From NCBI GenBank assembly GCA_015206945.1, contig JADEXV010000003.1, positions 1 to 64,000 on the forward strand: a DNA stretch of 64,000 nt, in the 5' to 3' direction. Under the pieces are notes generated by a model. It did no database searches, had not been told where the DNA came from, and saw nothing but the letters and a program-made list of their open reading frames with translations. Each line of letters opens with the position of its first letter. The first letter of the stretch is position 1. This document shows positions 1 through 7,982 of this stretch, piece after piece. A program made the position numbers and the translations under genes. The DNA is from Nostocales cyanobacterium LEGE 12452. Lineage in GTDB: Bacteria; Cyanobacteriota; Cyanobacteriia; Cyanobacteriales; Nostocaceae.

Positions 1-66
1 CCTTAACACCCAAACCCCAACACCCAGCCCCCAGCTGACGAAAGCAAGCGAGTCTTACCTTTAACA

Positions 67-786
67 ATGGCTTCTGGTTTAAAATCTTCCACACTGGAAC
101 TCCTAAAGCGCTTTAACCGAGCGTTTCCCCAGTTTTATGAGCAATTCGTTAGTAGTGAAATTCAACTGCAAAATTTGCGGTTAGCCTATCGTCTCTATAA
201 AACTAGACGCGCTGTTATTGAGCTGAAACCGGAAGGTAGCAAAAGTGCCCTGCATTTTGCTTACCGCAACCAGTCTTTTCTCCTCAGCGATATTTTTGGT
301 GTACTAGCAGCTTATGGGTTGACTATCCACGGTTTAAGTCTATACGGTCAAATCCGTCCGCCAATGTTAGTTTTTATCAAGCTGTTGGTATCTCGTGGTA
401 GTAAAGCCTTGACCGAGAAAACCGCAGAAAATGTTTGTCGCGCCATTCGCGAGGCTTTAGGAGGTCGGTTTGAGGTAGAAGAGATGCTGGCAGTAGAATT
501 TAATCTTGACACTGGCTTAGAGCAGGTACAAACTGAATTCTATGTAGATCCGGTATTTCATCTCCCTGCCTTAGTGATTGAAGCTGATAATCAACCAGGA
601 TTATTCTACAAAGTGATGTATGCTATCTGGCAGGAAGACCTTCTGGTAGTCAATGCGAATTTACTGGTTTGGCGCGGACGTACACGGCTAATTCTCTACT
701 TGTTAGGGCCGAATGAAAGCCTCATTCCTGAATATCTGGGTCACAAAATTGCTGAAGGAGTGCGACAGAGGTTGCTGGGTAAATAA
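67..786 (+). CDS. ACT-like domain protein of unknown function
   Basis: A 239-residue soluble protein with no signal peptide or membrane span. Two stretches look like ACT-type regulatory folds: about residues 68-110 (begins LLSDIFGVLAAYGL) and about 165-215 (begins ALVIEADNQPGLFYKVMYAI, a typical ACT opening in which a ligand-binding D/N-x-P-G-L turn is followed by a helix). ACT modules usually bind amino acids and regulate enzymes or act in GlnD-like sensors; no catalytic domain is visible here, so any role is inference. The upstream 66 bp are C-rich and contain no gene. The next gene on the same strand starts 130 bp downstream, beyond a heptamer repeat, so it is probably a separate transcript. 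Confidence 0.7.
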   Translation: MASGLKSSTLELLKRFNRAFPQFYEQFVSSEIQLQNLRLAYRLYKTRRAVIELKPEGSKSALHFAYRNQSFLLSDIFGVLAAYGLTIHGLSLYGQIRPPMLVFIKLLVSRGSKALTEKTAENVCRAIREALGGRFEVEEMLAVEFNLDTGLEQVQTEFYVDPVFHLPALVIEADNQPGLFYKVMYAIWQEDLLVVNANLLVWRGRTRLILYLLGPNESLIPEYLGHKIAEGVRQRLLGK

Positions 787-790
787 AAAA

Positions 791-866
791 AGTGAGAAGT
801 TATAAGTTATGAGCTATGAGTTATGAGTTAAAAATTCCTCACTCCTAACTTCTAACTCTTTCCACT
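791..866. repeat. Short tandem heptamer repeats (AGTTATG type)
   Basis: Imperfect 7-bp units (AGTTATA, AGTTATG, AGCTATG, AGTTATG) are followed by their approximate complement (CTCCTAACTTCTAACTC), so the block can fold into a long hairpin. It lies directly after the stop codon of the ACT-like gene and could act as a transcript end. This is the STRR class known from Nostocales intergenic DNA. Confidence 0.7.
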
Positions 867-915
867 TTAGTATTTAGTATTTAGTCGCACCCGTCCTTAA
901 GGGTACGATACAAGT

Positions 916-1833
916 ATGGCAACTATCGAAATCTTGGGCGTTCCACACGCATACGAGCTAACGGCTCCCACTTCCTGCCCCCATGCTTTAGTATTTATCC
1001 ACGGTTGGCTCAATAGCCGTGGATATTGGCAACCTGTGATTTCCCGCCTATCAGATGATTTGCAGTGCCTGTCCTATGATTTGCGGGGTTTTGGTGAATC
1101 CCAATCCCAGGTAAAAACCGATTTTAGTCGATCGCAAACGTCTTTGAGTCTGACACCCATCTCCAGTAGTACGGCTGACTCATCTTTCGATTCTCTTTAT
1201 ACTCCTGCTGCGTATACTCAGGATTTAGCAGCTCTCCTGAAACAGCTAAATATTACGAGTGCTTGGCTAATTGGTCACTCATTAGGCGGGACGATCGCTC
1301 TTTGGGGAGCAGATCAAATGCCTGAGTGTGTTAAGGGAGTTATCTGTATCAACGCTGGCGGTGGTATTTACCTCAAAGAAGCCTTTGAGCAGTTTCGCTC
1401 GGCGGGTCAGAAATTTTTGCAACTTCGTCCGCGCTGGCTGTCTCAAGTGCCTTTGATTGATTTGCTGTTTACCAGAGCTAGTGTAGTTCGTCCTTTAGAG
1501 CGCTATTGGGCACGTCAGCGAGTAATAGATTTCGTTGTGGCTGACCCAGAAGCGGCTCTGGGAACTTTGTTAGACTCCACGACTGAAGAAGAAATTAATC
1601 GTTTACCTGAGCTAGTATCCCAACTTAAGCAGCCAGTTTATTTTTTGGCTGGTGCGGAAGACAAGGTTATGGAACCCAAGTATGTGCGCCATTTAGCCAG
1701 CTTTCACAGACTTTTTCAGTATTGTGGTGACAATGTTCTGGAAATTCCTAATTGCGGACACCTGGCTATGTTGGAACAGCCGGATGCAGTGGCAGATCAC
1801 ATCCGGGCGATAGTCAATAGTTATAGGGTATAG
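916..1833 (+). CDS. Alpha/beta hydrolase
   Basis: A 305-residue alpha/beta-hydrolase fold protein. The oxyanion-hole motif HGW (FIHGWLNSRGYW, about residues 28-39) follows strand 3, the nucleophile elbow is GHSLGG (about residues 119-124), a late acidic residue lies in GAEDKVMEP, and the catalytic His is in PNCGHLAMLEQP near the C terminus. This is a complete Ser-Asp-His triad. Between residues 70 and 100 there is a Ser/Thr-rich insert that is not part of the core fold. The substrate cannot be deduced; the family includes esterases, epoxide hydrolases and haloperoxidase-like enzymes. No signal peptide is seen, so it is probably cytoplasmic. Confidence 0.85.
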   Translation: MATIEILGVPHAYELTAPTSCPHALVFIHGWLNSRGYWQPVISRLSDDLQCLSYDLRGFGESQSQVKTDFSRSQTSLSLTPISSSTADSSFDSLYTPAAYTQDLAALLKQLNITSAWLIGHSLGGTIALWGADQMPECVKGVICINAGGGIYLKEAFEQFRSAGQKFLQLRPRWLSQVPLIDLLFTRASVVRPLERYWARQRVIDFVVADPEAALGTLLDSTTEEEINRLPELVSQLKQPVYFLAGAEDKVMEPKYVRHLASFHRLFQYCGDNVLEIPNCGHLAMLEQPDAVADHIRAIVNSYRV

Positions 1834-1840
1834 GGCAAAA

Positions 1841-1875
1841 CAGTTCCGAGTTCCGAGTTCCGAGTGCTGAGTAAA
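1841..1875. repeat. Heptamer repeats (GAGTTCC / GAGTGCT)
   Basis: Tandem units GAGTTCC GAGTTCC GAGTGCT GAGT run immediately after the hydrolase stop codon, with an inverted partner (ACTCAGCACC) shortly downstream near 1890. STRR-class intergenic repeat. Confidence 0.7.
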
Positions 1876-1952
1876 GAAGTGAGATTCCCCACTCAGCACC
1901 GACTAAACCTTAGCTATCCGCTAAAAGCACTCCTGAAGGGCGTTGGGCATTG

Positions 1953-2001
1953 GTGATTACAAATGACAAATGACCAATGACCAATGACAAATGATAATGA
2001 C
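1953..2001. repeat. Heptamer repeats (AATGACC / AATGACA)
   Basis: Units of the type ACAAATG ACAAATG ACCAATG ACCAATG ACAAATG run up to the stop codon of tsaD (minus strand). The same unit recurs in this window inside the glutamate synthase gene, after rpsJ and after clpS. Confidence 0.75.
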
Positions 2002-3050
2002 TACTCAATAGGTTGATACAACTTCATTACCTGAGTAAGCCCTAACCTAGACTCAACGCCTAGTGTCAGGGGAGACGTATGACCACGGGATAGATGGTCA
2101 GCAGCGGCACAGCCAATCATGGCAGCGTTATCTGTACAGAATTTTAGAGGTGGGAAGAGGACGCGTAGGTTATGTTTAACGGCGGCGGCTTGGAGGTTTT
2201 TTCTCAACCCGCTATTAGCTGCTACACCGCCACCAATGGCAATTGTATCTAGACCATAGTCAAGGGCACAGGCGATCGCTCTTTTGGTTAGCGATCGCGC
2301 TACCGCATCCTGAAAGCTAGCTGCTACATCTGCCACTGGTACTTGTCCACTATCTTTCTCTAACTGCTGCACTAAACGTAATACAGCCGTTTTTAACCCA
2401 CTAAAACTCGCATCATAACGATGAAACCCTCCACCGGGTAGAGAAACTCTTCCTTCCGGTAAAGCAAAGGCTTGAGGATTTCCCTCTTGTGCCAACTTGT
2501 CAATTACTGGCCCACCCGGATAACCCAACTTTAACAATCGCGCCACTTTATCAAAGGCTTCACCCGCAGCATCATCACGGGTTTGTCCCAAAGTTTCGTA
2601 GATACCACAATCTTTGACATAAATCAAGCTTGTATGTCCGCCTGAAACCAGTAAGCTAAGAAAAGGGGGATTTAAAGTTGATTCGCTCAAGTAAGTTGCG
2701 TAAATGTGACCTTCGAGGTGATGAACTCCCAAAAATGGCTTTTTGTGTACCATTGCCAAGGTTTTGGCAGCAGTTAACCCCACCAATAGCGCTCCTACAA
2801 GTCCAGGGGCACAGGTGGCAGCAATTGCGTCAATTTGTCCCCAATCTAGTTGGGCTTGCTCTAAGGCTTGTGCGATCGCAACATTTATCGTTTCCAGGTG
2901 CTGGCGAGAGGCGACTTCTGGCACTACTCCGCCATACTGCTGATGGACTGGAATTTGTGAGGCTACAATACTGCTGCAAACTTTACGATTGTTAACAATT
3001 GCGACGGCTGTTTCATCACAACTGGTTTCTATTGCTAAAACGGTTGTCAT
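2001..3050 (-). CDS. tsaD: tRNA N6-adenosine threonylcarbamoyltransferase TsaD
   Basis: A 349-residue member of the TsaD/Kae1/Gcp family. TsaD transfers the threonylcarbamoyl group from threonylcarbamoyl-AMP to A37 of tRNAs reading ANN codons, in a complex with TsaB and TsaE. Visible features are the N-terminal ASKHA motif [13 protein letters not shown] (residues 5-17), the metal-ligand motif HHLEGH (110-115), the glycine-rich [10 protein letters not shown], and the C-terminal [11 protein letters not shown] and [10 protein letters not shown] signatures. Length is normal for a bacterial TsaD. It is cytoplasmic and essential in most bacteria. No tsaB or tsaE is seen nearby, so the genes are dispersed. 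The start is preceded by a heptamer-repeat block rather than a clear promoter. Confidence 0.97.
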   Translation of the reverse strand: MTTVLAIETSCDETAVAIVNNRKVCSSIVASQIPVHQQYGGVVPEVASRQHLETINVAIAQALEQAQLDWGQIDAIAATCAPGLVGALLVGLTAAKTLAMVHKKPFLGVHHLEGHIYATYLSESTLNPPFLSLLVSGGHTSLIYVKDCGIYETLGQTRDDAAGEAFDKVARLLKLGYPGGPVIDKLAQEGNPQAFALPEGRVSLPGGGFHRYDASFSGLKTAVLRLVQQLEKDSGQVPVADVAASFQDAVARSLTKRAIACALDYGLDTIAIGGGVAANSGLRKNLQAAAVKHNLRVLFPPLKFCTDNAAMIGCAAADHLSRGHTSPLTLGVESRLGLTQVMKLYQPIE

Positions 3051-3054
3051 TGGG

Positions 3055-3112
3055 AGTGCTGAGTGCTGAGTGCTGAGTGCTGAGTCCTGAGTCCTGAGTC
3101 CTGAGTCCTGAA
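3055..3112. repeat. Two-phase heptamer array (GTGCTGA x4, GTCCTGA x4)
   Basis: Four copies of GTGCTGA run directly into four copies of GTCCTGA, a clean internal variant switch. Inverted counterparts (ACTCAGCACTCAGCACT) occur about 70 bp downstream near 3177-3193, so the whole tsaD-psaF intergenic region could form a large stem. STRR-class repeat. Confidence 0.85.
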
Positions 3113-3351
3113 TAGTGGAGAGAAAATCTTGCTTCTTTACTACCCTACAACAACAATTCTTATACTCAGCACTCGGAACTCAGCACTCAGCACTAATTTT
3201 GGTTGAGAAGCTTTAACTTTTATTTACTTAAACTTTACTCGGTTCCCACCCAAGAGTATGATGACTTCCTAGTTATGCAAAAAAACAACTGTACAAGCCG
3301 CTTCGTTTTGTACAAAAAACTTCTTGTTTTGTAATAAAAGGAAACAACTCT

Positions 3352-3846
3352 ATGCGACGATTGTTTGCTTTGATGTTAGCGATTAGTCTTTGGTTCAACT
3401 TTGCCCCCCCAGCACAAGCTTTAGGGGCTAATTTGACACCGTGCAAAGACAATCCCGCTTTTCAACAGCTAGCTGCTAATGCCCGTAATACCACCGCTGA
3501 TCCCGAATCTGGGAGAAAGCGGTTTGAGCGTTATTCTCAGGCGCTGTGCGGTCCTGAAGGATATCCTCACTTGATTGTTGATGGTCGTCTAGATCGTGCT
3601 GGTGACTTTCTGATCCCCAGCATTTTGTTTCTATATATTGCTGGTTGGATTGGCTGGGTAGGTCGTGCCTATCTGCAAGCGGTCAAAAAAGACCCCAACA
3701 CTGAACTAAAAGAAATCCAAATCGATCTTGGTTTGGCACTACCCATAATAGCGTCAGGTTTTACTTGGCCAGTAGCAGCAGTCCAAGAACTTCTGTCTGG
3801 AAAATTAGCAGCCAAAGATACAGAAATCCCCATTTCTCCACGCTAA
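3352..3846 (+). CDS. psaF: Photosystem I reaction centre subunit III PsaF
   Basis: A 164-residue precursor of PsaF. The signal peptide occupies about residues 1-23 ([20 protein letters not shown], then AQA for cleavage), which matches the known lumenal N terminus of PsaF that faces plastocyanin or cytochrome c6. The mature part carries the conserved [10 protein letters not shown] and [15 protein letters not shown] segments with two Cys, and the membrane helix around [21 protein letters not shown] strong Shine-Dalgarno (AAAGGAAAC) precedes the ATG. psaJ follows 39 bp downstream, the standard cyanobacterial psaFJ operon. The upstream region holds repeated TTTAC half-sites, but with the wrong spacing for a confident RpaB box. 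Confidence 0.98.
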   Translation: MRRLFALMLAISLWFNFAPPAQALGANLTPCKDNPAFQQLAANARNTTADPESGRKRFERYSQALCGPEGYPHLIVDGRLDRAGDFLIPSILFLYIAGWIGWVGRAYLQAVKKDPNTELKEIQIDLGLALPIIASGFTWPVAAVQELLSGKLAAKDTEIPISPR

Positions 3847-3885
3847 ATCAGCTTAACTAATTCATTCGTTTTGGAGACTAAATTC

Positions 3886-4035
3886 ATGGCAGACAAAGGC
3901 GACCAATCAGCTTATTTGATTAAATTCATTACCACTGCACCTGTAGCAGCTACCATCTGGCTGACCATCACAGCAGGTATCTTGATTGAATTCAACCGCT
4001 TTTTCCCCGACCTACTTTTCCACCCGCTGCCATAA
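3886..4035 (+). CDS. psaJ: Photosystem I subunit IX PsaJ
   Basis: A 49-residue protein. It starts [19 protein letters not shown] and continues with a single hydrophobic helix ([20 protein letters not shown]) and the family ending [10 protein letters not shown]. PsaJ is a one-helix PSI subunit next to PsaF that helps orient PsaF for electron-donor docking. A GGAG Shine-Dalgarno lies 11 bases before the ATG. The gene directly follows psaF and is closed by a hairpin terminator 16 bp after the stop codon, so psaF-psaJ is a two-gene transcript. Confidence 0.96.
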   Translation: MADKGDQSAYLIKFITTAPVAATIWLTITAGILIEFNRFFPDLLFHPLP

Positions 4036-4051
4036 GTGTCAAATGGAATTT

Positions 4052-4080
4052 AAGACAGTTGAATCAATGTCTTATTTTTT
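4052..4080 (+). terminator. Rho-independent terminator of psaFJ
   Basis: Stem AAGACA/TGTCTT (4052-4057 with 4068-4073), extended inside by TTGA/TCAA, followed by ATTTTTT. It is placed 16 bp after the psaJ stop codon. Confidence 0.75.
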
Positions 4081-4158
4081 GCTTAATATTGTGTAGTTGA
4101 TGTATTCAGCTTAGTTAAGCAGAATTATCACTAAAATAGCCAGCAAAAATAGTTTTTT

Positions 4159-4193
4159 GAAACTCGTGATACTGTTTACAGTTCGCGAGTTTC
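4159..4193. promoter_or_regulatory. Inverted repeat upstream of psaL
   Basis: An 8-bp perfect stem GAAACTCG/CGAGTTTC encloses a 19-base interval that itself contains the near-palindrome ACTGTTTACAGT. It is about 120 bp before the psaL start and is not followed by a T-run, so it does not look like a terminator. It may be part of the psaL control region; no known operator consensus was recognised. Confidence 0.45.
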
Positions 4194-4312
4194 ACAGTTT
4201 TAAAATAAGCTAAATTAATTTTTCTAAACTTCCTAAACAAAATGCTTCTTTAGCCACAATTATTATTAATATAAAAATGCCACCATTTTAATTTTAGAGG
4301 CGAACATAAAAT

Positions 4313-4834
4313 ATGGCACAAGCAGTAGATGCATCAAAGAATCTTCCCAGCGATCCTAGAAATCGGGAAGTTGTTTTTCCCGCATTTGGCGATCCACAGA
4401 TAGGCAACCTAGAAACCCCGGTTAATTCTTCTCCCTTGGTCAAGGGGTTTATTAATAATTTGCCTGCTTATCGCCCAGGTCTGGCTCCTGCTAGACGCGG
4501 TTTAGAAGTTGGTATGGCTCATGGTTACTGGCTATTTGGCCCCTTTGCCAAATTAGGTCCACTGCGGGACACCGATAATGCTAACTTAGCTGGGTTACTG
4601 TCAGCCATTGGCTTGGTTGTAGTTCTCACAGGCGCTCTATCGCTGTATGCAAATAGCAATCCACCCAAAGCACTTCCTAGTGTTACCGTACCCAAGCCTC
4701 CAGCAGATGCTTTTAACTCTAAAGAAAGCTGGAACAACTTTGGCAGTTCTTTCTTGATTGGTGGTATTGGTGGTGCAGTAGTTGCTTACTTTTTGACTAG
4801 TAATTTGGCACTAATTCAAGGTCTATTTGGTTAA
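4313..4834 (+). CDS. psaL: Photosystem I reaction centre subunit XI PsaL
   Basis: A 173-residue PsaL. PsaL sits at the PSI trimer (or tetramer) interface and binds chlorophyll and carotenoid. The conserved N-terminal segment FGDPQIGNLETPVNSS, the PAYRPGLAPARRGLEVGMAH region with the chlorophyll-ligand surroundings, and two C-terminal membrane helices (about 92-113 and 145-165) are all present. Length is at the long end of the cyanobacterial range because of a polar N-terminal extension and a linker PPKALPSVTVPKPPADAF between helices. The start is preceded by GAGGCGAAC. It lies 277 bp after psaJ behind a terminator and is therefore transcribed separately. Confidence 0.97.
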   Translation: MAQAVDASKNLPSDPRNREVVFPAFGDPQIGNLETPVNSSPLVKGFINNLPAYRPGLAPARRGLEVGMAHGYWLFGPFAKLGPLRDTDNANLAGLLSAIGLVVVLTGALSLYANSNPPKALPSVTVPKPPADAFNSKESWNNFGSSFLIGGIGGAVVAYFLTSNLALIQGLFG

Positions 4835-4837
4835 TTA

Positions 4838-4898
4838 CTAGGAGTTAGGAGTTAGGAGTTAGGAGTTTAAATTCATAACTTCTAACTCTTAACTCCTA
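4838..4898. repeat. AGGAGTT heptamer array with inverted partner, between psaL and gmk
   Basis: Four AGGAGTT units face TTCTAACTCTTAACTCCTA about 20 bases on, giving a long imperfect hairpin between two convergent genes. It could serve as a bidirectional transcript end. STRR class. Confidence 0.7.
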
Positions 4899-4900
4899 AT

Positions 4901-5524
4901 TTATTTAAACAAAACAGCTTCAATATCATTTAAAGCAGTTTCAAAATCGTCATTAACGATTCTAAGATCAAATTCATCTGCGGCTTGAATTTCTTCTTGG
5001 GCACGGAGCAGACGACGGGCGATCGCTTCTTCAGAATCTTGGGCACGAGAGCGTATTCGTTTCTCTAATTCATCAAAGGAAGGCGGTAAAATAAAAATGC
5101 TGAGGGCACTGGGGAAGGAAGCACGAATTTGTCTTGCTCCTTCTAGTTCAATTTCCAGCACCACCAACTTACCAGCATGAATTTGGTTAAGTACAGCTTC
5201 ACGGGGGGTGCCGTAATAGTTACCAGCAAATTCTGCCCATTCTAAAAATTCACCTTCAGCAACTAATTGCTCAAACTTACTGCGGCTGATAAAGTAATAA
5301 CTTTTGCCATCGATTTCCCCTGGACGGGGAGAACGAGTTGTGACGGATACGGAATAATAGAGTTCTGGATGACGCTCTAGGAGCGATCGCATTAAAGTGC
5401 CTTTACCGACCCCACTGGGGCCAGTTAAAACAATTAACCTGCCTAAATGTAAGCATTCTTCGGTAGTTGCACTACTCTGGATGGGTAAAACTGGCATCAT
5501 CCCTTCAACCTGTGAATCAATCAA
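4901..5524 (-). CDS. gmk: Guanylate kinase
   Basis: A 207-residue guanylate kinase, which phosphorylates GMP to GDP with ATP. The P-loop GPSGVGKGT lies at residues 35-43, the GMP-binding strand [20 protein letters not shown] follows, and the lid/adenine part carries [14 protein letters not shown]. The first about 28 residues precede the enzyme fold and may be partly untranslated; a downstream Met (residue 9 or 10) is an alternative start. remA lies 141 bp upstream on the same strand, the same remA-gmk order seen in Firmicutes and cyanobacteria. Confidence 0.95.
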   Translation of the reverse strand: MIDSQVEGMMPVLPIQSSATTEECLHLGRLIVLTGPSGVGKGTLMRSLLERHPELYYSVSVTTRSPRPGEIDGKSYYFISRSKFEQLVAEGEFLEWAEFAGNYYGTPREAVLNQIHAGKLVVLEIELEGARQIRASFPSALSIFILPPSFDELEKRIRSRAQDSEEAIARRLLRAQEEIQAADEFDLRIVNDDFETALNDIEAVLFK

Positions 5525-5665
5525 TACATATTATTCATTAGTCTTGTGTTCCTGGTCTAGTCCACTAGTAACTAAAGAATTTGTAGCAGGAGTGACAGAA
5601 AATTTGTCTAATTCACATGGTACTACCGATACGGTGCAAAGAGGAGTGGGAAAAACCCACTGCTG

Positions 5666-5932
5666 TCAATTATCTACAGTTTGATGTTCGCGAGAAATCA
5701 CAAAGCGATTCGCTACCGTTTCCGGCTGAATTGCTGACAGAATTACGTGGCTGGAATCGGTGATAATTACAGCCCTAGTCCGACGACCGTAAGTTGCATC
5801 AATCAGTTGACCTCTGTCCCGTGCATCGGTAATAATCCGCTTAATCGGGGCAGACTCTGGACTGACAATGGCAACTACTCGGTTGGCAGACACGATGTTA
5901 CCAAAGCCGATGTTGATTAACTGAATGTCCAT
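5666..5932 (-). CDS. remA: RemA-like DNA-binding regulator (DUF370)
   Basis: An 88-residue protein with the compact DUF370/RemA fold: [20 protein letters not shown] at the N terminus and the basic, Arg-rich loop [20 protein letters not shown]. In Bacillus RemA is an oligomeric DNA-binding activator of matrix genes. In cyanobacteria the family is conserved next to gmk, but its targets are not known to me, so a matrix role here is only extrapolated. The length is typical. The start is the ATG at 5930-5932. Confidence 0.88.
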   Translation of the reverse strand: MDIQLINIGFGNIVSANRVVAIVSPESAPIKRIITDARDRGQLIDATYGRRTRAVIITDSSHVILSAIQPETVANRFVISREHQTVDN

Positions 5933-6559
5933 AAAAAAAAACTGACGCTAAACGCGGTTTGATAAAGCTTGAAATAAACTTCTTTCCATGTTATCGCCAA
6001 AAAACGGGAGTTACAACGCTTAAATTCAAGCCAATCTGTGTTTTTAAATAGTGTCTGCTTCTTTTAGCTATTTATTAGCTATTTTTCCTAAAAATATTCC
6101 TAAAGATACAGGCAAAATCATACTGATACAAGCTAATTAGGTGATGTATCTTCATCAAAGGAATTAGTAGCTAAAGGCGAATTCAAAATTAATAATGAAA
6201 CTTGCGGACTTGCTAACAAAATTCAAAATGAATACATTGCAAGGATTTTACTGATTTTAATTGGGTGGTTGATTTACGCTATGCTAGAAAAAGTTAGCTT
6301 ATCTTTAACCAGGGGCTATGCCACGCAAGAGCATTTCAAAGGAAGTAAATAAATTTCGATCTGGTGTTTTTGTTCATTACCCAATATTTCAATCTCCTCA
6401 ATCAAATAATCCCAATCAAAATGCTCTAAATCTGGTTCTTGCAATTATTTCAATGTAGTTTATAACCACAAGTTATAATCCTATTTATAGAAAATTTGAG
6501 TGAGTATTTTTAGACATTACTTAATATTCTTCTAATTGGCGAAGATTAGGAATTAGGTT
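5933..6559. other. 627-bp gap with one decayed gene fragment
   Basis: AT-rich spacer between remA and the pyrF-linked hypothetical gene. The only coding trace is a DUF29-like fragment on the minus strand (listed separately). No promoter, RNA gene or repeat was recognised in the rest. Confidence 0.6.
6316..6444 (-). pseudogene. DUF29 family fragment
   Basis: On the minus strand an open stretch of 42 codons reads FDWDYLIEEIEILG and then NEQKHQIEIYLL, which matches the conserved core of DUF29 proteins (pattern LDWENLIEEIESLGRSEK...). A stop codon lies directly before it and another ends it at 6316-6318. DUF29 proteins are usually about 140-150 residues, so both ends are missing and this is a remnant. 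Family assignment is by memory of the motif. Confidence 0.55.
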
Positions 6560-7240
6560 TTATTGACGTAAACTTCCAGCTTCACAATCGCGCAACCATG
6601 CTTTAATTCCTTGGGCAACTGTACCGTTACTACTATTGCGTGGTGGAGATAGTGGCTGCTGTTGTGAATGGGAACCAGCTTGAGAAAACATCATCACTAG
6701 TTGCCAACCACTTTGAGTTTTAGTCAATAATAACCAGTGAAATTGTTGTAATTCTACAACTTTCTTACCTATGTACTGCCGCTCCAAGGTAGTAAAAAAA
6801 ACTTGCTCAATTCCTGATGCAGCACTTTTAGACGCATCTGCACTATATTCTTCAAGGTTAAGGGGCAGAGGAGTAAACTCAGGTTTTCCTGCCACAAGCA
6901 TATAGCTGTAAACCTCACTGCTTCTACTGAGGCGGCGGGCACGTTGACTAGCGCGATTGGTATAACTAGGTAATTTTTGCAGTAGCTGTATAGTTAATGT
7001 TTCTAAATTTTGCTCAGAACACAAAGACCTTTCGCCACTGTTGACATTTTCCCTTTCTGCTAGCACCGAGGGTTTAGGGGTGGGGTTTATCGAGTAGGCT
7101 GGGTAAATAAAGCTATTTGATACTACAACCCAGAAGCCACAAGCTAAAAGCCAACTATAATTTTTCTGACTGAGCGAAGAGGCAAGATTGTTCTCCCCTA
7201 CACCCTGCACTCTGAGTGCCTCACTAACTCTTAGCTTCAT
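6560..7240 (-). CDS. Exported hypothetical protein
   Basis: A 226-residue protein. Residues 28-50 form one hydrophobic segment ([20 protein letters not shown]) followed by AYS, consistent with a long signal peptide or a single membrane anchor, so the bulk is probably periplasmic or lumenal. The mature part ends with [13 protein letters not shown] and contains no motif I know. Its ATG overlaps the pyrF stop codon by four bases (ATGA), which implies translational coupling in a tyrS-pyrF-hypothetical operon. Function unknown. Confidence 0.7.
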   Translation of the reverse strand: MKLRVSEALRVQGVGENNLASSLSQKNYSWLLACGFWVVVSNSFIYPAYSINPTPKPSVLAERENVNSGERSLCSEQNLETLTIQLLQKLPSYTNRASQRARRLSRSSEVYSYMLVAGKPEFTPLPLNLEEYSADASKSAASGIEQVFFTTLERQYIGKKVVELQQFHWLLLTKTQSGWQLVMMFSQAGSHSQQQPLSPPRNSSNGTVAQGIKAWLRDCEAGSLRQ

Positions 7241-7968
7241 GCCACCGTGGTTAACTCCTCAGAAATCCTCTTCCAGGCTAACTCAGGCTCAGTAGCAGCA
7301 GTGATGGGACGACCAATCACGAGATAATCTGCACCGGCTTTAATGGCTTGGGCTGGAGTGAGCGATCGCTTTTGATCGCCTTTATCTGCCCAAGTTGGTC
7401 TAACTCCCGGACAAACTAGCAAAAAGTCATTTCCACAAGTTTGTCGTAGCTGTGCCACCTCTTGAGGCGAACAAACTACCCCATCTAAACCAGATTCCTG
7501 AGCCAGCAAAGCCATTTCTAGAGCATATTCTGGCAATTCTAGGGGGATTTTTAAATCAAATGCCAACTGCCGAGCAGAAATGCTCGTTAGTAGAGTAATC
7601 GCAATTAACTTTGGTGGTTGTACACCTGCTTTTGCAGCCCCTTCCTGGGCCGCCTCAGTTGCGGCTTTCAGGGCATCTCTACCAGCAGTAGCATGAATTG
7701 TCAGTAAATCCACTCCATATCTAGCTGCACTCCGGCAAGCACCAGCAACGGTATTAGGGATATCATCAAACTTTAAATCCAAAAAAATGCGCTTTTGCCG
7801 AGACTTTAACTCTTCCAGAATTTTCGGGCCAGTGCTGGTAAACAACTCTAAACCGACTTTCCAGAAACTAACTTGCGGTAGCCGATCTATAAGAGCGATC
7901 GCACTTTGTTCATCCGGGACATCCAAAGCCACAATAACTCGTTGTTCTACCTGTTCCCTATTCCCCAT
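7237..7968 (-). CDS. pyrF: Orotidine 5'-phosphate decarboxylase
   Basis: A 243-residue OMP decarboxylase, the last step of UMP synthesis. The catalytic Lys-Asp array is seen in [13 protein letters not shown], the phosphate-binding C-terminal motif in [16 protein letters not shown], and the N-terminal strand is [13 protein letters not shown]. Length fits the bacterial type I enzyme. It lies 14 bp after tyrS and overlaps the next gene by four bases. The start region is a heptamer repeat (GGGGAAT units), so its Shine-Dalgarno and first codons come from repeat sequence. Confidence 0.96.
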   Translation of the reverse strand: MGNREQVEQRVIVALDVPDEQSAIALIDRLPQVSFWKVGLELFTSTGPKILEELKSRQKRIFLDLKFDDIPNTVAGACRSAARYGVDLLTIHATAGRDALKAATEAAQEGAAKAGVQPPKLIAITLLTSISARQLAFDLKIPLELPEYALEMALLAQESGLDGVVCSPQEVAQLRQTCGNDFLLVCPGVRPTWADKGDQKRSLTPAQAIKAGADYLVIGRPITAATEPELAWKRISEELTTVA

Positions 7969-7982
7969 TCCCCACTCCCCAT
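7950..7982. repeat. GGGGAAT heptamers at the pyrF start
   Basis: On the minus strand the units GGGGAGT GGGGAAT GGGGAAT AGGGAAC stretch from the tyrS stop codon into pyrF. They supply the purine-rich ribosome-binding sequence, the ATG and the first codons (MGNREQ). Confidence 0.65.

Noticed and set aside
3223-3238. Possible RpaB HLR1 box before psaF (two TTTAC words)
   Set aside because: The half-sites are 11 bases apart instead of the 10 expected for the HLR1 direct repeat and lack the A/T ends; the match is too weak.
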